Assembly: GCA_963789225.1 (NCBI GenBank)
Contig: CAWBKD010000046.1
Coordinates: forward strand, 682,001 to 746,000
DNA length: 64,000 nt
DNA from: Palsa-504 sp963789225
Lineage (GTDB): Bacteria; Actinomycetota; Actinomycetes; Streptosporangiales; Streptosporangiaceae
Direction of reading: 5' to 3'
In this document: piece after piece, positions 52,037 through 60,234 of the stretch
Layout: every line of letters starts with the position of its first letter
Numbering within the stretch: position 1 is the first letter of the stretch
The notes under the pieces: generated by a model
Told to the model about the DNA's origin: nothing
The model's input: only the letters and a program-made list of their open reading frames with translations
The model's database searches: none
Made by a program: the position numbers and the translations under genes

Positions 52037-52049
52037 GGGTGCTCACCGG

Positions 52050-53225
52050 TCACGGCGCGGGTAGGTTGACCAGCGACGCCAGCGCGGCGCGGTGCGCGTC
52101 CGCGGTCCCGAAGCCGAGCGAGTCCGCCTTGGCGCGCTTGAGGTACAGGTGCGCGGGGTGCTCCCAGGTGAACCCGATCCCGCCGTGCATCTGCACGCAT
52201 TCCTCCGCGGCCCGCACCGCGACCTCCGAGCAGTACGCCTTGGCCACGGCCACCGCGACGTCGGCGTCTGGGTGCCCCGCGGCCAGGCAGGCCGCCGCGT
52301 ACCTAGACGCCGCCCGGGCCTGGGTGAGCCCCACCCAGACGTCCGCGAGGCGGTGCTTGAGCGCCTGGAAGGAACCGACCGGCCGGGCGAACTGGTGGCG
52401 CTGCTTCACGTACGAGAGCGTCATGTCCAGGCAGCGCTGCGCCAGCCCGACCTGCTCGGCGGCCAGCATGGCCGCGCCCGCCGTGAGCGCCGCGCCGACC
52501 GCGCGCGTGGCCGCCCCGCCGGGCGCGAGCAGCGTTCCCGCAGCGTCGTCGAACGACAGGTCGCACAGCTGCCTGGTCATGTCCAGCGAGGTCACGGGCG
52601 TCTTGGTCACCCCGGCGGCCGACGCGTCGACCAGGTACAGGGCGGGCGGAACGCCGTCGGCCGGGACCAGCAGCACGCTGGCGGGCAGCGCGTCGGCGAC
52701 CCCGCTGACCGTCCCGCGCAGCCGGACGACCCCGGCCTGGGCGTCGCCGGGGCGGGAACCCGCGACCCGGACCGAGGTCGGGAACCTGCCCCGCGGCGCG
52801 GTCGCGAACCCGGCCGCCAGCACCGCGGTCGTGCCGCCGTCCGCCATCCTGCGGAGCAGGTCGGTCGCGACCCGGGCCTGCGTCTCAGCGGCGCCCGAGG
52901 CCACGCTCAGCAGGGCGGCGGTGGCCACCACGGCGCTGCCGACGAAGGGCACGGGGGCGACGGCCGTACCCAGCGTCTCCGCGACCGAGGCCGCCTCGCG
53001 GTAGGAGGCGCCGGCCCCGCCGTCGTGTTCGGGGATGAGCAGCCCGGCACAGCCGAGCTCCCCCGCGACCGCGTGCCACAGGCCATCGTCGTAGGTCTGG
53101 TCCAACTCGGTCCTCGCCAGGGTCTTGTCGAGGTTGAATCGGTCGGAGAGCAGCGAATTCAGGCTCTCGGTCAATGCTCGTTCGGCATCAGAGTAAAGAA
53201 GGTCGGGCAGGTCCTCCGTGCTCAC
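52050..53225 (-). CDS. Acyl-CoA dehydrogenase, subunit lacking the usual catalytic motif
   Basis: This 391-residue ACAD-fold protein has LIPEHDGGAGASYREAA, LVGLAQRCLDMTL-like helices (VGLAQRCLDMTLSYVKQRH) and the FAD-contact stretch CVQMHGGIGFTWEHPAHLYL. It has no EGT(S)-type motif after this, unlike the neighbouring dehydrogenase. In actinobacteria such proteins pair with a catalytic subunit into an alpha2-beta2 complex, as in cholesterol side-chain degradation. The GTG at 53225 overlaps the upstream stop (GTGA); an ATG at 53243 is an alternative. Coupling to the next gene supports a joint complex. Confidence 0.88.
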   Translation of the reverse strand: MSTEDLPDLLYSDAERALTESLNSLLSDRFNLDKTLARTELDQTYDDGLWHAVAGELGCAGLLIPEHDGGAGASYREAASVAETLGTAVAPVPFVGSAVVATAALLSVASGAAETQARVATDLLRRMADGGTTAVLAAGFATAPRGRFPTSVRVAGSRPGDAQAGVVRLRGTVSGVADALPASVLLVPADGVPPALYLVDASAAGVTKTPVTSLDMTRQLCDLSFDDAAGTLLAPGGAATRAVGAALTAGAAMLAAEQVGLAQRCLDMTLSYVKQRHQFARPVGSFQALKHRLADVWVGLTQARAASRYAAACLAAGHPDADVAVAVAKAYCSEVAVRAAEECVQMHGGIGFTWEHPAHLYLKRAKADSLGFGTADAHRAALASLVNLPAP

Positions 53226-54412
53226 CGGGGCAGATCCTTCCATGGGACGTCCTTGTCGAGCCGGGGCTCCGGCGGCAGGCCGAGCACCCGCTCGGCGATG
53301 ATGTTCCGCAGGATCTCCGAGGTGCCGCCCTCGATGGAGTTCCCCTTGGCGCGCAGGTAGCGGTAACCCGGGCCGCGGCCGAAGAAGGTCGCGTGTTCCG
53401 GGCGGCGCATGGTCCAGTCGTCGTAGCGCAGGCCCGCGACCCCGTTCAGCTCGACGTCCAGCCCGGATATCTCCTGGTTCAGCCGGGCGAAGACCAGCTT
53501 GGCGGCCGAGCCCTCGGGCCCCGGCTGGCCCGCGGCCAGCTGCTGGCGCATCCGCTCCGCCGCCAGCCTGGCCACCTCGGCCTCGGTCCACAGGCGCAGC
53601 AGCCGGTCGTGCAGCCCCGGGGTGCGCAACTCGGGGTGCGCGCGCCAGGTGGCGGCGGGCGGGCCGATCATCCCGGCCTCCCGGGCTGCCGCGCGGCCGC
53701 TGCCGATGCTCACCCGCTCGCTCATCAGCGTGGCCGTGGCTACCTTCCAGCCCTCGCCGACCGGGCCGATCCTGTCCCCGTCGGGAATCCTGACGTCGGT
53801 CAGGAACACCTCGTTGAACTCGGCCTCGCCGGTGATCTGCCGCAGCGGGCGGACCTCCACGCCCGGCGCCGTCATGTCCACGGCGAAGTAGGTCAGCCCG
53901 GCGTGCTTCGGGACGTCCGGGTCGCTTCGCGTGACCAGGAGCGCGCGGCGGGCCAGGTGCGCCTGCGAGGTCCACACCTTCTGCCCGTTGACGACCCAGC
54001 CGTCACCGTCGCCTTCCCGTACGGCCCGGGTCGCCAGCGCGGCCAGGTCGCTGCCCGCGCCCGGCTCGCTGAACAGCTGGCACCAGACCTCCCGGCCCGT
54101 CCACAGCTCACGCAGCCAGCGCTTTTGCTGCTCCTCGGTGCCGTAGGCGAGGATCGTCGGCGCGGCCATGCCCAGCCCGATCGCGTTGCGCCCCGAATTG
54201 TTGTCCGGGGCGCCCGCCGCGGCGAACTCGGCGTCGACGATGTGCTGCAGCGAGCGGGACAGGCCGAGCCCGCCGAGCCCCTCCGGGTAGTGCACCCAGG
54301 CCAGGCCCGCGTCGAACCGCGCGTTCAGCCAATCCTGCGCCGGCGTCTGCCTGAGGTCATGCTCCGCGAGGAACGCGCTAACCCGCGCGCGGAGTTCTTC
54401 GGGTGTCAGCAC
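53222..54412 (-). CDS. Acyl-CoA dehydrogenase, catalytic-type subunit
   Basis: This 396-residue flavoenzyme removes hydrogen from acyl-CoA thioesters. It shows QLFSEPGAGSDLAAL, VNGQKVWTSQAHLA, and near the end SIEGGTSEILRNIIAERVLG, where Glu is the probable catalytic base or its neighbour. The protein of the next gene, translated by GTGA overlap, is the likely partner. The GTG at 54412 has a purine-rich leader. It follows the SDR gene by 27 bp. The substrate is probably a bulky or branched acyl-CoA, as for heteromeric FadE pairs. Confidence 0.9.
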   Translation of the reverse strand: MLTPEELRARVSAFLAEHDLRQTPAQDWLNARFDAGLAWVHYPEGLGGLGLSRSLQHIVDAEFAAAGAPDNNSGRNAIGLGMAAPTILAYGTEEQQKRWLRELWTGREVWCQLFSEPGAGSDLAALATRAVREGDGDGWVVNGQKVWTSQAHLARRALLVTRSDPDVPKHAGLTYFAVDMTAPGVEVRPLRQITGEAEFNEVFLTDVRIPDGDRIGPVGEGWKVATATLMSERVSIGSGRAAAREAGMIGPPAATWRAHPELRTPGLHDRLLRLWTEAEVARLAAERMRQQLAAGQPGPEGSAAKLVFARLNQEISGLDVELNGVAGLRYDDWTMRRPEHATFFGRGPGYRYLRAKGNSIEGGTSEILRNIIAERVLGLPPEPRLDKDVPWKDLPR

Positions 54413-54439
54413 GGTGCCGTCCTCATTTCGCTTAGCCGC

Positions 54440-55192
54440 TTAGTCGAGGGGCCCGCCGGCCACGTAGATGACCTGGCCGGAGACGAAGCCCGCGCCCTCG
54501 CTGACCAGGAAGGAGATCACGTTCGCGACGTCGGCGGGCTGCCCCACGCGGCGGACAGGGATCCGGTCCGCGGCGAGCTTCTGGAAGTCCTCGAACCCCA
54601 CGCCCACGCGCGCCGCGGTGGCCGCGGTCATGTCGGTGGCGATGAAGCCGGGCGCGACGGCGTTCGCGGTGACCCCGAACTGCCCGAGCTCGATGGCCAG
54701 CGCCTTGGTGAAGCCCTGCATGCCCGCCTTCGCGGCGGAGTAGTTGACCTGCCCGCGGTTGCCGAGCGCCGAGGAGGAGGACAGGTTGACGATCCGGCCC
54801 CACCGCTGCTCGACCATGTACTTCTGTACCGCCCGGCTCATCAGGAACGCACCGCGCAGGTGCACCCCGAGTACCGTGTCCCAGTCGTCGTCGGTCATCT
54901 TGAACAGCAGGTTGTCGCGGATCACGCCCGCGTTGTTGACCAGCACCGTCGGCCCGCCGAGTTCGGCGGCCACCCGGTCGACCGCGGCCGCGACCTGATC
55001 GGTCTTGCTCACGTCGGCGCCCACCGCGAGCGCCCGCCCGCCGGCGTCGGCGATCTCCTTGACGGTCCCGGCGCACGCGGCCTCGTCCAGGTCGAGGACC
55101 GCCACGGCCATCCCGTCCTCCGCCAGCCTGCGCGCCGTCGCGGCCCCGATGCCGCGGGCCGAGCCGGTCACGATCGCCACTCTGTCTGTCAC
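54440..55192 (-). CDS. SDR family oxidoreductase (FabG-like 3-oxoacyl reductase)
   Basis: This 250-residue classical short-chain dehydrogenase has the NAD(P) motif TGSARGIGAAT, NNAGVIRDN, the active-site Ser in NLSSSSALGN and YSAAK (YxxxK), ending VSGQVIYVAGG. It resembles 3-oxoacyl-ACP/CoA reductases. The GTG at 55192 is preferred because agaggag lies eight bases upstream; an ATG at 55213 precedes that site and would start before it. Within the operon of acyl-CoA dehydrogenases it probably interconverts a 3-hydroxyacyl-CoA and its keto form. Confidence 0.9.
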   Translation of the reverse strand: MTDRVAIVTGSARGIGAATARRLAEDGMAVAVLDLDEAACAGTVKEIADAGGRALAVGADVSKTDQVAAAVDRVAAELGGPTVLVNNAGVIRDNLLFKMTDDDWDTVLGVHLRGAFLMSRAVQKYMVEQRWGRIVNLSSSSALGNRGQVNYSAAKAGMQGFTKALAIELGQFGVTANAVAPGFIATDMTAATAARVGVGFEDFQKLAADRIPVRRVGQPADVANVISFLVSEGAGFVSGQVIYVAGGPLD

Positions 55193-55254
55193 TAGGGTTT
55201 CTCCTCTTTCCATTACGCCTTTTTTGCCGAACGTGCGGTGGTGCTCGGCCGGTC

Positions 55255-55294
55255 TACTTCCTCAGCTCCCGGTGTACTTCCTCAGCTCCCGGCG
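55255..55294 (-). repeat. 20-bp tandem duplication at an acyl-CoA dehydrogenase stop
   Basis: The unit tacttcctcagctcccggtg occurs twice in a row (second copy ends cg). On the coding strand the ancestral end RELRK-stop is followed by a second copy; because 20 is not a multiple of three, the frame now continues as RELRKYTGS before a new stop at 55262. Confidence 0.8.
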
Positions 55295-56542
55295 GGCCAT
55301 GGACCGCTTGTGCACCTCGTCCGGGCCGTCGGCGAACCGCAGCGAGCGGGCACTCGCGAACATCTGGGCGAGCGGGAAGTCCTGGCTCACGCCACCACCG
55401 CCGTGCGCCTGGATCGCACGGTCGATGACCCACTCGGCCATGGCCGGGGTCACGATCTTGATCGCCTGGATCTCGCTGTGCGCGCCCTTGTTGCCCACGG
55501 TGTCCATCAGCCAGGCCGTCTTCAGCACCAGCAGCCGCGCCTGCTCGATCCTGACCCTGGACTCGGCGATCCAGTCCTGGACGACGCCCTGGTCGGCCAG
55601 GGGCTTGCCCCACGCCGTGCGGCCGACCACCCGGGTGCACATCAGCTGGAGCGCGCGCTCCGCGGCGCCGATCAGGCGCATGCAGTGGTGGATGCGGCCG
55701 GGGCCGAGCCGGGCCTGCGCGATCGCGAAGCCCTCGCCCTCACCCGCGACGAGGTTCTCCTTCGGCACCCTGACCTGGTCGAACACGATCTCGGCGTGAC
55801 CGCCGTGCGTCCCGTCGGTGTACCCGAAGACGTGCACGCCCCGCTTGACGTTGACCCCGGGCGAATCGGGCGGCACGAGGATCATCGAGTGCCTGCCGTG
55901 CCCCTCGGTGGCCTCGCCGGTCACGCCCATCACGATAAAGATCTTGCAGTCCGAGCTCAGCGCGCCCGAGGACCACCACTTGCGCCCGTTGATCACGTAG
56001 CCGTCGCCGTCCCGCGTGATCGTGGTGGCGATGTTGGACGCGTCGCTCGAGGCGACGGCCGGTTCGGTCATGCAGAACGCCGACCTGATCTTGCCGTCAA
56101 GCAGCGGGCGGAGCCAGCGCTCCTGCTGCTCGGGCGAGCCGAACTCGGCCAGCACCTCCATGTTGCCCGTGTCGGGCGCCGCGCAGTTCAGCGCCTCGGG
56201 CGCGAGCGCGGGACTCCACCCGGTGATCTCGGCCAGGGGCGCGTACTGCAGGTTGGTCAGCGGCGGGTCGGGCAGGAGGGAGTGCGCCGCCCCGGTGGCC
56301 GCTTCCCACTTGCGGACCGCCTCGGCCGACTTACCGGTCAGGAACAGGTTCCACAGTCCGCGGCGGCGCGCCTCGGCCTTGAGTTCCGCGGTAACCGGCA
56401 CGCGTTCCCACCCTCGGCCGGCGGCTGCGGCGGCCTCGGCCTGCTCCGCGAAGGTCGCCTCGGCCGGGTAGACGCGCTCGGCCATGAACGCCAGCACCCG
56501 CTCGCGGAGCTCATGCGTCCTATCGTCGAAAGCGAAGTCCAT
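55262..56542 (-). CDS. Acyl-CoA dehydrogenase (ACAD11-like)
   Basis: This 426-residue acyl-CoA dehydrogenase has CMTEPAVASSDASNI, INGRKWWSSGAL, GPGRIHHCMRLIG and the C-terminal ADGPDEVHKRSMARREL, a pattern typical of ACAD10/11-like enzymes. In place of the short-chain Glu motif it has the DGPDEVH segment used by this branch. It is the first gene of the run that continues with the SDR and the dehydrogenase pair. The ATG at 56542 is preceded by gggaggtt. The C-terminal residues were changed by a 20-bp duplication. Confidence 0.9.
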   Translation of the reverse strand: MDFAFDDRTHELRERVLAFMAERVYPAEATFAEQAEAAAAAGRGWERVPVTAELKAEARRRGLWNLFLTGKSAEAVRKWEAATGAAHSLLPDPPLTNLQYAPLAEITGWSPALAPEALNCAAPDTGNMEVLAEFGSPEQQERWLRPLLDGKIRSAFCMTEPAVASSDASNIATTITRDGDGYVINGRKWWSSGALSSDCKIFIVMGVTGEATEGHGRHSMILVPPDSPGVNVKRGVHVFGYTDGTHGGHAEIVFDQVRVPKENLVAGEGEGFAIAQARLGPGRIHHCMRLIGAAERALQLMCTRVVGRTAWGKPLADQGVVQDWIAESRVRIEQARLLVLKTAWLMDTVGNKGAHSEIQAIKIVTPAMAEWVIDRAIQAHGGGGVSQDFPLAQMFASARSLRFADGPDEVHKRSMARRELRKYTGS

Positions 56543-56619
56543 GGCGCATAACCTCCCGTTGAGTCGCGCACCAGCCTATCTACTCGCCGGTACGCCTCAC
56601 CAGTAAGGCCCCGCAGGGG

Positions 56620-58509
56620 TCAGCGGGTCGGGCTGATTAGGCGGGTCAGGCGGAAGACGTAGACGGGGCCGGAGGAGAAGATCACGGTGTACGTGTTGGG
56701 CGGGTAGAAGCCGTCGACCCAGGCCGGGACGTCGCTGATCGGCGGGGAGTAGTCGGAGTCGTCGCCGTCGACGACGATGTACTCGGTCTCGGGGTTGCCT
56801 GAGTTGCCGATCCAGAACGTATCGGTCCGCGCGGCCAGCGGGGCCAGCAGGTCCAGGGTGGTCAGGACGGTCGCGCCGTTGGGGACCTGAGCCATGGCCT
56901 CCCAGGCCGAGTCGGCGCTCGGGCTGATGGTGTAGGTCCCCACGTTCCACAGGTCGCTCAGCGGGAACTGGAAGGCGAGCGGGACCGTGATCGCGAGCAT
57001 CATCGCGGCGCCGTAGCGCCGGGCTCCGGCCAGGGCCGCGCGCCGCGGCCCTTTCCGCCCGCTCGCCCACTCCGCGAGGCCGGTCAGGCCGCCCTGGGCG
57101 CGCGCCGAGGCTTCGATCCGGCCCAGGCCGTCGATGGCCGCGATGAACAGGACCGGCATCAGGGTCGCGTTGTAGTGCCAGTAGGTCCCCCAGAAGGCGC
57201 TGTTCGTGGAGAAGAAGCGCAGCAACAGGCTCGGCACCGCGATCAGGGACAGCGGCGAGCGGAGCGCGATGAACGCGGTCGGCAGCAGGAGCATGACGAC
57301 GGTCTGCAGCTTGTCCGGCCAGGCGTGCATGAACTGGCCAAACACGGCGGTCACGGACAGGTGTCCGCCCGGGGCGAAGGCCCCGCCGTCGCTCCAGTAT
57401 TGGTAGTGATGGGCCGGGTTGAAGTGCGGGATGATCACGGCGATGGCCAGGAACGACCAGACGAAGCCCCAGACCAGCAGGATTTCCCCGGCTCCGGTCC
57501 GGCGTCCCCCGTCGGGGTCGTTGAATACGCCGGCGCCTCCGCGGGCGGGGTTCGTCAGGCGCTTCAGCCAGGCGGGACGCGGCACCGGGCCCGCGGCGCG
57601 CAGGCCGGAGATGATCAGGTACAGGCCGATGGCGGCCACGGTGAAGCCCTGGTCTTCCTTGACGAAGACCAGGGGCAGCGCCCACCACGTCGCCGCCTTG
57701 ATCCGGCCGCGGGCCAGCGCCGACAGGGAGAAGGCCAGCAGCGGGATCGCGAGCGCGATCTCGTGGAAGTCGAAGTTGATCATCTGCTGCAGGCCCCAGG
57801 AGAACCCGTAGGCGACCGCGATCGCCCGGCCCTGGCCGACCCCCAGCCGCTCGCGCCCGGCCTGGCCGACCGCGAACACCGACGCCGCGACCAGCAGGGC
57901 CTGCGCCACGAGCAGCGTGGCCGGCGAGGGGAAGACGCGGAAGAACGGGGCCAGGACGGCGACCGCGGGTGAGAAGTGATCGCCGAGGAGGTTAAAGCCC
58001 GCCGCCCTGATGTCCACGATGGGCGCGTGGAGATCGGCGTACTGCTTCACGTACTCGGTGAAGATGCCCAGGTCCCATGACGTCGGGTGGAGCTGGAGCA
58101 GGCGGAACAGCGAGATGACTCCGTACGCGCCGAAGGTCGCGCCCGCGGTGGCCCAGGTGAACCGGTCGCGGTACACCGCGGGCAGGGCCCGCGCCCGGCG
58201 CAGCACTGTGAGCCACAGCGCAGAGAGCCAGGCCAGGGCGGGCTGGACGGGGGCCCGCGTGAGCTGGGTGGGGTTCTGGCGGAGCCGGGTAAGGGCTCGG
58301 CGGAGCTGACCGGGAGCCTGGCGGGGGGTCGCGGGCCCGGGCGTCTCTGGCCGTGCCGGGGTCTCCCGCGGCGCCGCGTCCGGCGAGGCCACGGACGGCG
58401 GCGCCTCGGCCTCCCGCAGGACCTGCTCGGCCCCGGCCCCTTCCTCCTCCAGCATCGCGCGCAGCCTACCCGGTCCTGCGGGCGCGGCAAATGGGTGCCG
58501 AGCAGGCAT
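56620..58509 (-). CDS. DUF2079 family polytopic membrane protein
   Basis: This 629-residue protein has a hydrophilic N-terminus of about 110 residues (Ala/Pro/Glu/Arg-rich) and then many hydrophobic segments. DUF2079 marks are WDLGIFTEYVKQYA in the first outer loop, NLLGDHFSPAVAVLAPFF and FDFHEIALAIPLLA, with VKEDQGFTVAAIG; the GDHFSP segment is characteristic. The family is GT-C-like in layout and of unknown function. The ATG at 58455 is an alternative start, since no good site precedes 58509. It is downstream of the ABC exporter genes and may share their transcript. Confidence 0.85.
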   Translation of the reverse strand: MPARHPFAAPAGPGRLRAMLEEEGAGAEQVLREAEAPPSVASPDAAPRETPARPETPGPATPRQAPGQLRRALTRLRQNPTQLTRAPVQPALAWLSALWLTVLRRARALPAVYRDRFTWATAGATFGAYGVISLFRLLQLHPTSWDLGIFTEYVKQYADLHAPIVDIRAAGFNLLGDHFSPAVAVLAPFFRVFPSPATLLVAQALLVAASVFAVGQAGRERLGVGQGRAIAVAYGFSWGLQQMINFDFHEIALAIPLLAFSLSALARGRIKAATWWALPLVFVKEDQGFTVAAIGLYLIISGLRAAGPVPRPAWLKRLTNPARGGAGVFNDPDGGRRTGAGEILLVWGFVWSFLAIAVIIPHFNPAHHYQYWSDGGAFAPGGHLSVTAVFGQFMHAWPDKLQTVVMLLLPTAFIALRSPLSLIAVPSLLLRFFSTNSAFWGTYWHYNATLMPVLFIAAIDGLGRIEASARAQGGLTGLAEWASGRKGPRRAALAGARRYGAAMMLAITVPLAFQFPLSDLWNVGTYTISPSADSAWEAMAQVPNGATVLTTLDLLAPLAARTDTFWIGNSGNPETEYIVVDGDDSDYSPPISDVPAWVDGFYPPNTYTVIFSSGPVYVFRLTRLISPTR

Positions 58510-58531
58510 TTCCCTTGACCCTGCGGACTCC

Positions 58532-59362
58532 TCAGACGAGGAGCAGCTTGCCGATCCTGCGGCCCGACGCGTACAGGCCGACCAGCCCGAGGACGGCCAG
58601 GTAGGCGGCCCGCCAGAGCAGGTCGGGCCCGACTACGCCGACCGTGAGGTCACGCAGCAGAACGACGCCCTGGTAAAGCGGCGTGCACTCGATCACCACC
58701 TGGACCGCACGCGGGTAGATGCTGATCGGGTAGAACGTCGCAGAGAACAGGAAGATCGGCACGCTGATCAGCAGGACGTAGTCGAAGTCCTGCCAGCTCT
58801 TCATGTACGTGGTCCCGGTCATGCCGAGGGCGGCGAAGGCAAAGCCGATCAGCACCGCGACCGGGACGGCCAGCACCGCCCACCAGGAGTGCACCAGCCC
58901 CAGCGCCAGCATGACCAGGATGAAGGCGATGGCGTAGATGGTGCCGCGGAGCAGCGCCCAGCCGATCTCGCCCAGCGCGACCTGGGCCGGCCGCATCGGG
59001 GTCGACAGGACGGCGTCGTACAGCTTGGCGTACTTGAGCCGGAAGAAGATGTTGAACGTCGAGTCGAACATCGCGCCGTTCATCGAGGACACCGCCAGCA
59101 GGCCGGGCGCGACGAAGTCCCGGTACGGGATCAGGTGGCCGCCGGGGCCCGGCACCCTCCCGATCAGCACACCCAGCCCGATCCCCACCGACAGCAGGTA
59201 GAACAGCGGCTCGAGGACCCCGGACGCGAACACCAGCCAGGCGTGCCCGTAGGCGCGGGCGTGGCGCTCGATCAGGTGCAGGCTGCCCGCGTCGCGGCCG
59301 GCCTGCCGCAGCCGGGCCAGCCGCCCGGCGGGCGGGAGCATCCGCAGCGGCACGCTAGTCAT
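58532..59362 (-). CDS. ABC-2 type exporter permease (second subunit)
   Basis: This 276-residue permease has an N-terminal cytoplasmic part, then six or so hydrophobic segments with IPYRDFVAPGLLAVSSMNGA and FLFSATFYPISIYPRAVQ, the latter being the ABC-2 signature area. The ATG at 59362 has GGGAGGGG upstream. Together with the permease encoded 11 bp before it and the ATPase, it forms an exporter with two different permeases, as in NodIJ-like and DrrABC-like systems. The substrate is unknown. Confidence 0.9.
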   Translation of the reverse strand: MTSVPLRMLPPAGRLARLRQAGRDAGSLHLIERHARAYGHAWLVFASGVLEPLFYLLSVGIGLGVLIGRVPGPGGHLIPYRDFVAPGLLAVSSMNGAMFDSTFNIFFRLKYAKLYDAVLSTPMRPAQVALGEIGWALLRGTIYAIAFILVMLALGLVHSWWAVLAVPVAVLIGFAFAALGMTGTTYMKSWQDFDYVLLISVPIFLFSATFYPISIYPRAVQVVIECTPLYQGVVLLRDLTVGVVGPDLLWRAAYLAVLGLVGLYASGRRIGKLLLV

Positions 59363-59373
59363 GCAGCCCCTCC

Positions 59374-60234
59374 CTAGACATACAGGCGCCTGCGGTAGGT
59401 GCGCCCGCCGGCCCAGATCCCGATCGCCGCGAGGACGGCCAGGTAGGCGACGTGACCCAGCGCCCCGAGCGCGCCGAGGCCGGTACCCAGGCTGAGCGCG
59501 CGGCACAGCGCGACGCCGTGCCACAGGGGGGTGGCGTAGGCCACCGGGCGCAGCCACCCCGGCAGCTGGGACAGCGGGAAGAACGTGCCGGAGAAGAGCA
59601 TCAGCGGCATCATGCCGAACCTGAAGATGTAGACAAACGACAGCTCGTTCTTCGCGAGCACCGCCCAGGCCGCGATCGGGGCGGCGAACGCGACCCCGGT
59701 CAGCACCGCCACCGGCCACGCCAGCACCACCCAGGCGGACCTGACCGCGCCGAACGCCCACATGAACGCGATCGTGACCGCGGCGTTCATCGCGAGCCGC
59801 ATGGTCATGAACATCAGGTGCCCGCGGAAGATGTCCTCGGGCCGCAGCGGCGAGGCCTGCGCCCCGATATAGATCTTGTTCCACTTGAGCGAGCCGAACA
59901 CCGGCCAGCTCGCCTCTTGCATCCCGGTGTTCATCGCGCCTGAGGCCAGGATGGCCGGGGCGACGAACGCGAGGTAACTGACCCCGCCGAGGCTCGCCGT
60001 ACCGTGCTTGTCGACCAGCGAGCCCAGCCCGAAGCCCATCGCGCCCAGGTAGAACACCGGGCCGAGCACGCTGGACCACACGCTGGAGCGCCAGATCCGC
60101 CGGTACACCGTCAGCCAGCACTGGAACGCCGACCAAGTGAGTGCTGGCCCGGGCCAGGGGAGTATGGGGGGGCGGGCAGCCCTCCCATGCGCGGGGGGTT
60201 CCGGGAGGTCGCCCCCCCGGGCCAGCACCACCAT
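59374..60234 (-). CDS. ABC-2 type exporter permease (first subunit)
   Basis: This 286-residue permease has family hallmarks LAFVAPAILASGAMNTGMQE and LFSGTFFPLSQLPGWL. The ATG at 60234 has GGAGG five bases upstream, within the last codons of the ATPase gene. Its first about 32 residues (VVLARGGDLPEPPAH and following) are encoded by the MITE-like element at 60141-60228 and do not belong to the family; homology begins at about LTWSAFQCWLTVYRR. Insertion just after the start codon has thus added a new N-terminus without breaking the frame. Confidence 0.88.
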   Translation of the reverse strand: MVVLARGGDLPEPPAHGRAARPPILPWPGPALTWSAFQCWLTVYRRIWRSSVWSSVLGPVFYLGAMGFGLGSLVDKHGTASLGGVSYLAFVAPAILASGAMNTGMQEASWPVFGSLKWNKIYIGAQASPLRPEDIFRGHLMFMTMRLAMNAAVTIAFMWAFGAVRSAWVVLAWPVAVLTGVAFAAPIAAWAVLAKNELSFVYIFRFGMMPLMLFSGTFFPLSQLPGWLRPVAYATPLWHGVALCRALSLGTGLGALGALGHVAYLAVLAAIGIWAGGRTYRRRLYV

